Source: Novosphingobium profundi
GTDB taxonomy: Bacteria > Pseudomonadota > Alphaproteobacteria > Sphingomonadales > Sphingomonadaceae
Direction: 5' to 3'
DNA length: 64,000 bases
Assembly: GCF_018491765.1 (NCBI RefSeq)
Contig: NZ_JABWCU010000002.1
Span: 104,955 to 168,954, forward strand
Shown here in pieces: positions 27,489 through 36,587 of this stretch. Every line of letters starts with the position of its first letter. Within the stretch, counting starts at the first letter, position 1. The notes beneath the pieces were generated by a model. The model saw nothing but the letters and a program-made list of their open reading frames with translations, made no database searches and was not told the DNA's origin. A program made the position numbers and the translations under genes.

Positions 27489-28456
27489 AGGCGGCTATGG
27501 TGCGGATCCTGTTCACTTCGGCTGGCCGCCGCGTCGGATTGACCGAGTGTTTTCGCCGGGCTGGCAAAGTGCTTGGTGTCGCGGTGGAGATCCATGCCTG
27601 CGATCTGGCACCGCACCTCAGCGCGGCGTGTCTCGCGGCCGACGCCAGCTTCGCCGTCCCGCGCTGCAGCGATGACGACTATATCCCGACGTTGCGCGCC
27701 TATTGCCGCGAGAATGCGATCGATATCCTCGTCCCGACCATCGATACCGAACTCGAGGCGCTGGCGATGGCGCGCGAGGAACTGGCACGCGAGGGGACGC
27801 TCGTGCCCGTGAGCGCACCCGAGACCATCGCGATCGTGCGCGACAAGGTCCGCACGATCGAGGTGTTGCAGGACGCTGGGGTTCCGGTTCCGCGCACCAC
27901 GCCGATCGAGGCAGCGCGGGCGCGGCCCGGGGACTGGACCTGGCCGCTGTTTGCAAAGCCGGTCGGTGGAAGCGCCAGCCGGGGCCTCGCCGTGCTCGAT
28001 GGACCCGAGGCCATTTGCGCCGCCTACGACGAGCCGATGCTGGTCCAGGATCGCCTCGAAGGGCCCGAATATACGGTCAATATCTATCTCGATGGCAAGG
28101 GCCAGATGCTTTGCGCCATTCCGCACCAGCGCCTTTCGGTGCGCGCGGGCGAAGTCGAGAAGGGGCGTACCTTGCGCGATCCGCGCATGATGGCGATTGC
28201 CGCAAGCATCGCGCAGGCGCTGCCCGGCGCCGAGGGACCGCTCTGCTTCCAGCTTATCGACGATCCCCGCCATGGCCCGCGCGTGTTCGAGATCAACGCG
28301 CGCTTCGGTGGTGGCTACCCGCTTGCCGACCATGCCGGGGGGCGCTTCGCCGAGAACCTCCTGCGCCGGGTTCTGGGGCGCCCGCAGCTGGCCGTTTCGG
28401 ACTGGCGGGAGGGGGTGACGATGGTGCGGTACGACGAGGCGCGTTTCGTTGGGTGA
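27485..28456 (+). CDS. ATP-grasp enzyme (carbamoyl-phosphate synthase-like)
   Basis: The 323-residue protein has a Rossmann-type N-terminal domain (MVRILFTSAGRRVGL) and an ATP-grasp domain: SAPETIAIVRDKVRTIEVLQ near 120, LFAKPVGGSASRGL with the ATP-binding lysine, and FEINARFGGGYPLA with the metal-binding Glu and Asn. Such enzymes form amide or similar bonds through an acyl phosphate. Paired ATP-grasp and HAD genes are found in surface-glycan loci, where an amino-acid-type decoration of a sugar is a reasonable guess, but the substrate is unknown. It overlaps the HAD gene by 8 bases. Confidence 0.84.
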   Translation: MKAAMVRILFTSAGRRVGLTECFRRAGKVLGVAVEIHACDLAPHLSAACLAADASFAVPRCSDDDYIPTLRAYCRENAIDILVPTIDTELEALAMAREELAREGTLVPVSAPETIAIVRDKVRTIEVLQDAGVPVPRTTPIEAARARPGDWTWPLFAKPVGGSASRGLAVLDGPEAICAAYDEPMLVQDRLEGPEYTVNIYLDGKGQMLCAIPHQRLSVRAGEVEKGRTLRDPRMMAIAASIAQALPGAEGPLCFQLIDDPRHGPRVFEINARFGGGYPLADHAGGRFAENLLRRVLGRPQLAVSDWREGVTMVRYDEARFVG

Positions 28457-29183
28457 GGGTGAGCGCGCCGCGTCCGGCTGCGGCCCAGATCTTACCGGGC
28501 GGGTCCTGGTCTTCGATCTCGACGACACCCTCTACCTCGAGCGCGACTTTGCCTTCAGCGGCTTCGCCGCCCTTGAGCCGCTTGTGCGCGAGCGAACCGG
28601 CCGGAGCGGTTTTGCCGCGAACTGCCGCGATTTTTTCGACCGTGGGGTGCGCGGCGTCATCTTCGATGGCGCGCTGGCGCGCATGGGGTGCCAGCGCACT
28701 GGCGCGCTGATCCGTGACCTGGTCGAGGCTTACCGCATCCATGCCCCCCGCATTGCCCTCGCCCCCGACGCGGCGCGATTTCTCGCCCGCGTTCCACGGT
28801 GGGAATGCGCGCTGATCTCGGACGGGCCGGCGGTCATGCAGCGGGGCAAGCTGCGCGCGCTCGGGCTGCAAAGCGCGCTTGGCCGGATCGTGCTGACAGG
28901 AGAACTCCCCGCGGGATGCGCGAAGCCCCATCCCATGGCCTTTGCCCATGTCGAAGAGTGGTCTCGCCGACCCGCGCCCGCGCATGTCTACATCGCCGAC
29001 AACGCGGCGAAGGACTTTCTCGAACCACGCCGACGGGGCTGGAAGACGATCCAGATCCTGCGTGCCGAGCGCGTTCACGACGGCGGGCCTCCGACTTTGG
29101 CGCATGCGGCCGAACATGTGATCCACTCGTTCGACGAACTGGTGCTGGCCGGGCGCGAAACCGGGCGCGCGCCCACGGTCTAG
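28449..29183 (+). CDS. HAD-family hydrolase
   Basis: The 244-residue protein is a haloacid dehalogenase-superfamily phosphatase: FDLDDTLY with Asp23 and Asp25 (motif I), LISDGP near 119 (motif II), CAKPHP with the motif III lysine, and YIADNAAKDF (motif IV). The cap domain lies between residues 35 and 110. TTG at 28449 is the only plausible start before motif I. It overlaps the ATP-grasp gene, so both probably serve one pathway. Its stop (TAG) shares the CTAG tetranucleotide with the stop of the convergent sugar transferase gene. Confidence 0.87.
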   Translation: MGEGERAASGCGPDLTGRVLVFDLDDTLYLERDFAFSGFAALEPLVRERTGRSGFAANCRDFFDRGVRGVIFDGALARMGCQRTGALIRDLVEAYRIHAPRIALAPDAARFLARVPRWECALISDGPAVMQRGKLRALGLQSALGRIVLTGELPAGCAKPHPMAFAHVEEWSRRPAPAHVYIADNAAKDFLEPRRRGWKTIQILRAERVHDGGPPTLAHAAEHVIHSFDELVLAGRETGRAPTV

Positions 29184-29827
29184 GGCAACGGCACCGGGGT
29201 TGCCGGCTCGTCGACAGCCTCCGACGAAGCCCGTTCGCGAGGCCGGGCGGCGCGCCGTTCACCACCGATCATGACCCATAGAGTCCGCGCCAGGATCTGG
29301 AAGTCGAGGCGCGGACCGGCGTTCGCGATGTAGTGCAGGTCAAGTTCGACCTTTTCGTGAAGCGAGAGCAGGGTGTTCCCGTTGACTTGCGACCAGCCGG
29401 TCAGTCCGGGGCGCACGCGGGCGCGTTCGCGGCCGCTCTCCCCTAGCTGCGCGATCGTTTCGGGAAGCAGGGGGCGAGGTCCGATGAAAGCCATGTCGCC
29501 ACACGCCACGTTCCACAGGCCGGGGAGTTCATCGAGCCGGCTGCGTCGCAGGAAACGGCCGAAGCGTGTCACCCGCTCCGCGTCGGGCAAGGGGTGTCCG
29601 TCGGCGTCGAAGGCGCTGCGCATCGAGCGCAGCTTGAGGAGTGTGAAGCCTTTCTGCCCGAGCCCGGATCGCGCTTGCCGGAACAGGATCGGCCGCCCCA
29701 TCGTGATGCCCACACCCAGGCCGAGCGCGACGAGGATTGGCGCACAGGGCACGAGGAGCAGCGCGGCAAAGATGCGTGGCAGGAAGCGCGAATGTGCGGC
29801 GTTCGCGCCCGTGGGCTTGCGGGGCAT
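29180..29827 (-). CDS. Monotopic phosphoglycosyltransferase (short sugar transferase)
   Basis: The 215-residue enzyme starts glycan assembly by transferring a sugar phosphate to undecaprenyl phosphate. It is the short PglC/WcaJ-C-terminal type: one N-terminal re-entrant helix (FAALLLVPCAPILVALGLGV), then LLKLRSMRS near 63, the catalytic Asp-Glu pair in RRSRLDELPGLWNV near 96, and FIGPRPLLPE. The C-terminus has RPGLTGWSQVNG. It lacks the four-helix N-terminal domain of WbaP. It lies 6 bases downstream of the Wzc-type gene, fitting the Wzx/Wzy assembly block. Confidence 0.93.
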   Translation of the reverse strand: MPRKPTGANAAHSRFLPRIFAALLLVPCAPILVALGLGVGITMGRPILFRQARSGLGQKGFTLLKLRSMRSAFDADGHPLPDAERVTRFGRFLRRSRLDELPGLWNVACGDMAFIGPRPLLPETIAQLGESGRERARVRPGLTGWSQVNGNTLLSLHEKVELDLHYIANAGPRLDFQILARTLWVMIGGERRAARPRERASSEAVDEPATPVPLP

Positions 29828-29833
29828 CGGCGC

Positions 29834-32179
29834 TCAGGCCGCCTCGGCCTGGGCATCCGCGCGTCCGAACAGGGCGCGGAGGCGATCGGACAGGGTCGGC
29901 GGTTTCGGGACGTCGGTCTGGTAGTAGTCGCTTGAATGGCTGTAGAATTGCACCGCATCGCCGTAGCGACGGCGGGCATGTTCGGCGTAGTCGACCTGGT
30001 CGTATATGACGCCGTGGATATTGGCGCCGTCCATGACTTCGAAGGCCGCGCGCATCTGGTCGATCGTGGTCCTGCCCCAGCGCGCGATGAGCACGGTCTG
30101 GTCGGCAAGATCGCACATCGCGCGCGCGTCGCGCACCGCAAGGGCGGCCGGCGCGTTGACGACGATGAGATCGAAGCGCTCGCGAAGCTGTTCGAGCAGG
30201 GCGGTGAGGCGCCGCGAGGACAGGAGGACCGCGGGTTCGGCGACAGGCTCCTTCGCGCTGAGCAGATAGATGCGGTTGTCGGCGCGGGTGCCGTTCAGGA
30301 CGCCGGCGATGTCGCGCTCGCTCTCGTCGGGACCCTCGACCGTGCGATGAGGGATTACCAGGCCATCGAGGTTCGCGCGCCCGGTCACGATGTCGATGAG
30401 GTCGGGCGTCAGCGACTGCTGCTGCAGGCGCTGGAGCAGGCCGTGCTTGCGCAAGTCGAGATCGAGCACCACCGTCCGGTCGCCCATGGCCACGCCGGCC
30501 GCGGCCAGCGAGAGCGAGACCGTCGACTTGCCGTCGCCGGAAACCGGGGAGCTGATGAGGACGACCTGCGAGCTCGTGCGGTTCGGGCGCAGGGCGCGCA
30601 CCTCGCAATACGTCGAGCGCGCCTCTTCGGCGAAGAGCGATTGCGGTTCGGTAAGGACGACGCTGTTCTTGGGGTCCTGCGACAGGCCGCGGCTGAGGAG
30701 GGGGAGCATGCCGAGCGTAGGCCGGCCGAAGACGCGCCGGATCTGGGCTACCGTCCTCAGCTTGTTGTCGAGGAATTCGCGGGTGAGCGCGGCCATGAAG
30801 GCCACCAGGGTGGAGCCCAGGAACGCGGTCACAGTCATCTTGAGCGGGGCGGGTGAGGTCGGCGAATAGTTCGGCACCGCGGGCGAGACGATCGACGAGG
30901 CGACGCCTTCCATCTGCATCTGGGCACCGACCTGTTCCACGCGGGCGGCGAGCAGCTTGTAGGCTTCTTCGGCCAGCTCCGACTGGCGCACCAGCTTGCC
31001 GAGTTCCACGGTGTTGCGGGTGTTGCGGTAGGCATCGGAGGAGAGGCTGCCCACGACGCTTTGCAGGCGCGCTGCGGAGGCCGCCGCTCCGGCGGCTTCG
31101 CTGCGGGCGAGCTGGGCCATCCTGTCGCCTTCGGCGCGGGCGACGGCCTGGGTCGCGGCCTGCACCTGGTTGTGCTCCTTCGTGATGCTGGCGTCGATTG
31201 TCGCGAGCTGGGAATTGACCCGGCGCACGTCCGGGTGATTGGGCCCCAGACTGGCCCCGAGCCTGGCCTTCTCCGCGACGAGCTCGCCGCGCTGGCGTTG
31301 CAGCGCGTCGAGCGCGGTCGAGGTGGCCGTGGCCGTGCTCTGCATCTCGCTGGCCAGTGAAATCCCCGCGCTGCGGGCGGCCGATCCGTCGCGCGCGGCG
31401 TTGGCCGCCGCGCTCTGCAACGCGATGCGGTTGATCTGTTCGAGATCCTCGGCCCCTCCGGCCCCGACCAGCATGCGGTTGCGATGGCGGAAATCGGCTA
31501 CTTTGGCGGAGGCATCGAGCGAGGCCTGTTCACGCGCATGCAGCTCCTTCTTGAGCGAGCCGAGAAGTTCCAGGCGCCGCTCGTTCAGCTTGTCCTTGCG
31601 CAAGGTGCCCACCGATACGGGCAACTGGTTGGCGATGTCGGCCGCGAGTTCGGGCGAACGCGAGGTCACTTCGATCTGGATGAGGTCGGAACCGCCCTCC
31701 GACGTGATCGAGAGCATGTCCAGCAGGCGGTCGATGGCCAGTTGCGTCAGCGCCTTGCCGGTCAGGTTGTTGTTGCCCAGTTCGTGCCGGAAGCTCTGAT
31801 TTTCGAGCAGATCGAGATCCTTTATCACGCGGCCTGCAGCGGAACGCGAACGGTGCAGGCGAACCGCGTTCGCGACACGTTCGGCGTTGCGCGAATTGAC
31901 GTCCGCCTGGTTGGTGCCGACTTCGTCGATGAGTTCGACCTGCACGTTGGACGTCGAATGGTAGATCGGGGGCGCGGCCAGTTGCTGGGCGAGGACGCCA
32001 AGGGTGATCACGCCCACGATGGCGAGGATCATGGCGCGGTAGCGGTGGAACAGGCGAACCAGCTCTCTGGGGCCGATCTGGTCGGATGCGGGGGGCATCG
32101 TCCTGTCGTCCGGGAACGGAGAGGTTCGGTACAGGTGGCCCGGTGCGTCGGACTCCTGTCGTGCGATCGAAGACGCCAT
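29834..32179 (-). CDS. Wzc-type chain-length regulator and tyrosine autokinase
   Basis: The 781-residue inner-membrane protein joins a Wzz domain (membrane helices near residue 50 and 455, with a long coiled-coil periplasmic part between) to a cytoplasmic BY-kinase domain. Walker A (SPVSGDGKST) is near 542 and Walker A-prime (VVLDLDLRKHG) near 570. The usual Walker B Asp is replaced: LIVVNAPA reads Asn where related kinases have DxPP. The C-terminus has a tyrosine cluster (RRRYGD, QFYSHSSDYYQTD; about 735-752), the usual autophosphorylation site. It controls export and chain length with the Wza-type protein encoded at 40.4-41.1 kb. Confidence 0.92.
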   Translation of the reverse strand: MASSIARQESDAPGHLYRTSPFPDDRTMPPASDQIGPRELVRLFHRYRAMILAIVGVITLGVLAQQLAAPPIYHSTSNVQVELIDEVGTNQADVNSRNAERVANAVRLHRSRSAAGRVIKDLDLLENQSFRHELGNNNLTGKALTQLAIDRLLDMLSITSEGGSDLIQIEVTSRSPELAADIANQLPVSVGTLRKDKLNERRLELLGSLKKELHAREQASLDASAKVADFRHRNRMLVGAGGAEDLEQINRIALQSAAANAARDGSAARSAGISLASEMQSTATATSTALDALQRQRGELVAEKARLGASLGPNHPDVRRVNSQLATIDASITKEHNQVQAATQAVARAEGDRMAQLARSEAAGAAASAARLQSVVGSLSSDAYRNTRNTVELGKLVRQSELAEEAYKLLAARVEQVGAQMQMEGVASSIVSPAVPNYSPTSPAPLKMTVTAFLGSTLVAFMAALTREFLDNKLRTVAQIRRVFGRPTLGMLPLLSRGLSQDPKNSVVLTEPQSLFAEEARSTYCEVRALRPNRTSSQVVLISSPVSGDGKSTVSLSLAAAGVAMGDRTVVLDLDLRKHGLLQRLQQQSLTPDLIDIVTGRANLDGLVIPHRTVEGPDESERDIAGVLNGTRADNRIYLLSAKEPVAEPAVLLSSRRLTALLEQLRERFDLIVVNAPAALAVRDARAMCDLADQTVLIARWGRTTIDQMRAAFEVMDGANIHGVIYDQVDYAEHARRRYGDAVQFYSHSSDYYQTDVPKPPTLSDRLRALFGRADAQAEAA

Positions 32180-32303
32180 TTCCCCACTCCTCTCGGCATG
32201 CTGTTGAGCGGACGGCCGGATACGGTTCCGTCGCCGGGTAGTATGATCCGCTCGAAGCCCGGTTCAAATCGCGCATCGGAACGGTTGCCCGTTCCATTCC
32301 AGA

Positions 32304-33494
32304 CTAGCCCATATGGACAGGGTTGGAGCGAATGAGGGATTCGTAGAGCTCGAGGTGGCGCTGTGCCGAGGCGTCGAGGCTGAACCCCAGGTTCGATGCC
32401 AGAGCCCCTTTCGAGTGCGAGCGGTAACAGGCCAGGTTGTGGCTGAGTCGGGTGATCGCGCTGGCGTAGCTGGCGGGCTTGTCGGGCGGGCACAGCGTGC
32501 CGTTGCGCCCCGTGACCACCAGCCCCCGATTGCCGTCGACATCGCTTGCCACCACCGGCAATCCCATCGACATGGCCTCGTGAATGGCGATGGAGGCCCC
32601 TTCGTAGCGGGATGTGTTGAGGTAGATGTCGCTGGAGGCGAGCAGATCGCGAATGTCGGTCCGCTCGCCCAGAAAGTCGACCATGTCCTCCAGTCCATAG
32701 GCGAGCACCTTGCGGCGCAAGCGCTCGAGGTCCTTGCCGCCGCCTGCGATCCGCAATGCGAAGACCGGCCTTGTGCCCGGGCGCTGCAGGCGCAGCAGGT
32801 GGGCGATCTCGATAAGCAGGTCATAGTTCTTCTGCTCGCTGATCGCCCCGATGCTGAGGATCCGGCAGGGCGATCCGACGCTGTCGCGCGGTGCCTCGGC
32901 GCGGAAGCTCGCGGCGGGCGCGTTCGGGATCAGCGTGAAGGGACGGTGCGAACGCTTGCGATAGATCGCGGCGGTCTCGTTGCTGATCGCGACATAGTGG
33001 TCGACCGCAAGATCGAGAAGGCGAAACGCGGGCGCAGGGAACGAGAGACGGCTGTTGTGGTGGGTGAAGACGACGGGACCCCGGAACCCGGAGAACATCA
33101 GCATGAGGACCGCCCGTACGGTATGGGCATGGACGAGGTGGGGCCTGGTATCGCGCAAGTGGCGGCGCAGCGCGCGCGTGCCCTCGATCAACCTGCGCCG
33201 TTCGGTCAGCGCAAGGCTTTCGAAGCGGGCGCCCGCGCTTTCGATGCGCTGTGCCAGGTCGGCTTCCATCGTCCGCGAATTGCCCAGGGCCTGGGCATCG
33301 CACAAGGCGGTGACCGTGGCACAGGCGCCGCGCGCCGCGAAAAGCTGGTTGAGGTTGGTGATGAGGATCTCGGCACCTCCCGAGGTCAGGCTCGTGAGGA
33401 TCGAGCAGATCCGCAAGGAATCGGGGGCGCTCCCCGAAGTGCCACCGGCCCCGGGCCGGTCGCGGAAACGCGAAGCGGGGGAGTGGATGGTCAT
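32304..33494 (-). CDS. Glycosyltransferase family 4
   Basis: The 396-residue GT-B enzyme has SILTSLTSGGAEILITNLNQ at the N-terminus and a donor domain with ILSIGAISEQKNYDLLIEIA and the signature NTSRYEGASIAIHEAMSMGL. It adds one residue to the lipid-linked repeat unit at the cytoplasmic face. It overlaps the flippase gene by 4 bases upstream and is 124 bases from the Wzc-type gene downstream, so a promoter could lie in that gap. Donor and linkage are unknown. Confidence 0.9.
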   Translation of the reverse strand: MTIHSPASRFRDRPGAGGTSGSAPDSLRICSILTSLTSGGAEILITNLNQLFAARGACATVTALCDAQALGNSRTMEADLAQRIESAGARFESLALTERRRLIEGTRALRRHLRDTRPHLVHAHTVRAVLMLMFSGFRGPVVFTHHNSRLSFPAPAFRLLDLAVDHYVAISNETAAIYRKRSHRPFTLIPNAPAASFRAEAPRDSVGSPCRILSIGAISEQKNYDLLIEIAHLLRLQRPGTRPVFALRIAGGGKDLERLRRKVLAYGLEDMVDFLGERTDIRDLLASSDIYLNTSRYEGASIAIHEAMSMGLPVVASDVDGNRGLVVTGRNGTLCPPDKPASYASAITRLSHNLACYRSHSKGALASNLGFSLDASAQRHLELYESLIRSNPVHMG

Positions 33495-34936
33495 TGCGCG
33501 CTATCCTCGATCGGGGCGGTGGGCAGGGTGGCTGTGCGGGAGCGGTGCAGCCGGATATGCAGGGCCATGTCGAGAAGCAGGGCCATGATGAGGCCGAAGA
33601 CGACGTGGGCGAAGTTGGCTCCGATCGCGCCGTAGAGAGGCAGGAGGATCGCCGCCGATGCAAAGAAACCGATGGTGGCGAGCACGCTGCAGGAAAGGAC
33701 GAAAGTCGGATGGTTCATGGCCAGCAGGGCCGAGCGGGCTGGCGAGGAATGGATCAGGAGCATGATCGCGAGGAGCTGGGCGAGGAGCATCGGAAAGCTC
33801 CCGGCGAAATCCTGCCCGAACAGCAGGTCAAGGGCGGGCTTGCCCAGAAGCCAGCACAGCGCAAGGGCGAGCAGGCCGATCGCTCCGAGCGTCAGTTGCA
33901 GAACGATCACCAGCCTGCGCACGGCCTTGCGAGACGCCTGGCTCCAAAGCCGGGCGAGATCGGGATAGATGACGGTCTGCAGGAGGTCGCCGGCCGTCTG
34001 GACCACTTTCGCGACGCGGCGCGAGAGGTAGTAGATCCCGACTGCCGAGGGGCCGACGAAGGCGCTTACGAGCAGTGTGTCCATCTCGTGGGTCAAGGTC
34101 CGCAGGCCCGAGGACAGGTTCGTCGATACCGCGAAGCGCAGGAAGCCGGGGAAGCGGTTTCGAAGGTTGCCAAGATCCGCCTGCCAGGGAGCCGGAATGC
34201 CTCCTTGGCGCAGGGTACGCAGGCCAAGGGCATTGAACAGGGCGGCATCGAAAAGTTGGGACACGGTCCAGGCCAGCACGAACTCGGGTAGTCCCCGGCC
34301 CAGCAGATATAGCAGGCCAGCCAGCGCGAAGCGCAGCAGGAATGCGGCCATCTGGACGTAGGCGAGGGTCCGGAAGTGGCCGGCGAGCCGCAGCGCTGCG
34401 CTCGACATTCCCCGCAAGTTGCCCGCGATCGCCGGGGCGTAGATCGCGACGAGGTAGCGATGCTCGGCGGCGAGGCCGATGAGGGGGCCCAGCACGAGCG
34501 CTGCAGCGATGCTGAGAAGAGCCGCGCCAAGGGCGCTCACGAAGTCGAGCATGGCGCCGTAGGCGTAAAGCGAGGCCAGGCGTTCGGGCGAGGCGGTGCC
34601 TTCCTCTGCGGTGACGAAGCGGATGAGCGGCTGCCAGGATTCGAAGCGCAGCAGGCGCTCGCAGGTTCGCGCGACGGTGAGCACGATCGCGAAGGTGCCA
34701 AAGTCCCGCGGTCCCAGTGCGCGGGCGGCAATGCCGAGTGTCACCAGCATCAGGATCGCTCCGCCCATGCTGCCGGACAGGAGGTGCCCCAGGCTGATGA
34801 TGCGAGGGCGCAGGAGTCGGCTCTCGTGCCAGCGCGCGAGCAGGCCGGCGAAGCCCGAGGGGCGCGTCGGATCGTGCCGGGCGGGCGTTTCCTCCTGGCA
34901 CGCGGTCAGGCTTGCGGGACCGGACATGTCGGCCAT
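33491..34936 (-). CDS. Wzx-type polysaccharide flippase
   Basis: The 481-residue protein has about 12 membrane segments in the MATE/Wzx fold, beginning with LLSGSMGGAILMLVTLGIAA and FGTFAIVLTVARTCERLL. It would flip the undecaprenyl-linked repeat unit across the inner membrane. The ATG at 34936 shares one base with the ligase stop (TGATG), which rejects the longer frame that extends to 35182 through the ligase gene. It is part of the 29.2-36.3 kb assembly block. Confidence 0.88.
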   Translation of the reverse strand: MADMSGPASLTACQEETPARHDPTRPSGFAGLLARWHESRLLRPRIISLGHLLSGSMGGAILMLVTLGIAARALGPRDFGTFAIVLTVARTCERLLRFESWQPLIRFVTAEEGTASPERLASLYAYGAMLDFVSALGAALLSIAAALVLGPLIGLAAEHRYLVAIYAPAIAGNLRGMSSAALRLAGHFRTLAYVQMAAFLLRFALAGLLYLLGRGLPEFVLAWTVSQLFDAALFNALGLRTLRQGGIPAPWQADLGNLRNRFPGFLRFAVSTNLSSGLRTLTHEMDTLLVSAFVGPSAVGIYYLSRRVAKVVQTAGDLLQTVIYPDLARLWSQASRKAVRRLVIVLQLTLGAIGLLALALCWLLGKPALDLLFGQDFAGSFPMLLAQLLAIMLLIHSSPARSALLAMNHPTFVLSCSVLATIGFFASAAILLPLYGAIGANFAHVVFGLIMALLLDMALHIRLHRSRTATLPTAPIEDSAQ

Positions 34937-36279
34937 CAGCGGTACGGTTCGCCGTTCGGCGCGAACGCGGCTTGTGCCCCTGCATGAAAATGGCGCGTGG
35001 CGACCCAGGCCAGGGCGAAAAGGAGCATGACCGGCGCGTTCCAAAGTCGGGCGAACATGTGCGGAAGCGACATCGTGTAGATGAAGAAAACCCCCAGGAT
35101 CGCGAGGCAGGCGACCCCTTCCACCCGGTTCACGCGGGCTATTTCCTGGCCCTGCAGCAGCAGCGCGAGGGCCATCAGGCACAGCCCGAGGATCGAGACC
35201 AGGCCCCCTTCGTTGAGGACCAGAAGATAGAGCTGGTGGACCGGCATGCCATGCGGGCTGGCGACGCGGTAACCGTCGCTGCCCAGGCCGACGAGGAGGT
35301 TGTCGTCGGCCATCTGCCAGGCCTCCGCGATGAGCGCGGAGCGCCCGACGAACGTGCCTGCGCGGGTCGGATCACCGGTCAGGACAGCGTCGCCGACGCG
35401 TTCCTCGAATACGCTCGGGACAGGGCCTCCAAAGCCGACGTAGGCGGCCAGCACGAGCGCCAGGGGAACCGCGATCGCGATCGAGGTGCGCAACCGCGAA
35501 AGGCCCAGGATGAAGGCGCAGGTCAGCAGTGCGGCGAATGTGCCGGTGAACGTCGCGCTATATACAAGGCCCGCGATCAAGGCGAGAGCGAGCGCCAGCG
35601 CATAGGGCATCCGCAGGTGCCCGGTCATGACCCCGCGGATGAGGAAGACGAGCGCGAAGGCACACACCGCGCCGTTCGAATTGGGCTCCCCGGTCATCGC
35701 CCCAAGGCGTCCGTTTCCGGTCACGACGAATTCGTTGACGAGTGCCGTGATGCGATCGCGTTCGAGCAGGTTGACGAGCGTGATCCCGATGACCTGCGAA
35801 CTGGCAACGCCCAGTATATAGGCGTTGGCGCAGCGCTCCAGCACGCGGTGCGGGCACGATACCAGCACCATCGGCACGAGCAGCATGGCAAACGTGTATT
35901 GCCCGGCGACGACCGGCCAACGCACGAAATCGTCATGGGCCAGCGATCCGATCAGCATGCCTTCCAGCAGCATCGTCAGGCCGGTGACCCAGATCGCGGT
36001 GAAGCGGGAGAACATCCGCGCGTTGAGGCCGCCCAGACTGAGCGCCAGCACGGCCGCGAGCGAGAGCAGCACGTCCGAGATCGATATGTTGACGCCGGGG
36101 ATCCGCCCGGCCTGCCACCACGAGAGGAAGAACGCGGCAGTTGGCATGAGGATCGCGAGCGCGCGTTCCTGGGGCAGGGGCGCAAGGGGAAGGGCGCTGG
36201 ACGGCACGGGTACGTACCGGGCATTCGCAGGCAGGATCCTGGCGTGCAAGCCAGCGGGATGGGGAGGACAGGTCGCCAT
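34936..36279 (-). CDS. O-antigen ligase/polymerase-like membrane protein
   Basis: The 447-residue (from ATG 36279) protein has about 11-12 membrane segments and a large periplasmic loop (SVFEERVGDAVLTGDPTRAGTF then RSALIAEAWQ and GLGSDGYRVAS), the O-antigen ligase/Wzy domain pattern. In a Wzx/Wzy pathway it would polymerise repeat units, or ligate chains to a lipid carrier. The start is uncertain: ATG 36342 and TTG 36357 are in frame, and none has a good ribosome site. As no other polymerase candidate is in the window, Wzy is the simpler reading. Confidence 0.82.
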   Translation of the reverse strand: MATCPPHPAGLHARILPANARYVPVPSSALPLAPLPQERALAILMPTAAFFLSWWQAGRIPGVNISISDVLLSLAAVLALSLGGLNARMFSRFTAIWVTGLTMLLEGMLIGSLAHDDFVRWPVVAGQYTFAMLLVPMVLVSCPHRVLERCANAYILGVASSQVIGITLVNLLERDRITALVNEFVVTGNGRLGAMTGEPNSNGAVCAFALVFLIRGVMTGHLRMPYALALALALIAGLVYSATFTGTFAALLTCAFILGLSRLRTSIAIAVPLALVLAAYVGFGGPVPSVFEERVGDAVLTGDPTRAGTFVGRSALIAEAWQMADDNLLVGLGSDGYRVASPHGMPVHQLYLLVLNEGGLVSILGLCLMALALLLQGQEIARVNRVEGVACLAILGVFFIYTMSLPHMFARLWNAPVMLLFALAWVATRHFHAGAQAAFAPNGEPYR

Positions 36280-36587
36280 GGCCGTACAATGAAACCGCGA
36301 TAGCCGCGAGGCAAAGGCGAGTGTGGGGATTGCACGGCGCATTGTCGGTAACGCCAAAGGGGCATGGCGAAGGCGGACTTACGCCCAAAGGATGACTTGT
36401 GCGGGGTGGACGCGGCTCGCACACTCGGCCTTCCGGGCAAAGCCAAGTTTGCATCGGGCAGGCCCTCGCCGGGCCTTGCGGCGGACGCGATAGCGCGCCG
36501 GGAGAGGAATTGCCGGGCTTGCCGCGCTATGCGGCTTGGCCCGGCTCGGACCATGCACGTCAAGCGGGCAGTCGACGGGAGTGCGCG
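36280..36587. other. Divergent intergenic region
   Basis: These 308 bases separate the ligase/polymerase gene (minus) from the beta-helix gene (plus) and should contain both promoters. I see no convincing gene. A short inverted repeat (AGGCCC/GGGCCT, near 36460-36476) is present, of unknown meaning. If the ligase starts at 36342 the spacer is correspondingly shorter. Confidence 0.45.

Noticed and set aside
33491..35182. A longer flippase from 35182
   Set aside because: The extension overlaps the O-antigen ligase gene, and ATG 34936 sits on the ligase stop codon (TGATG), a normal junction.
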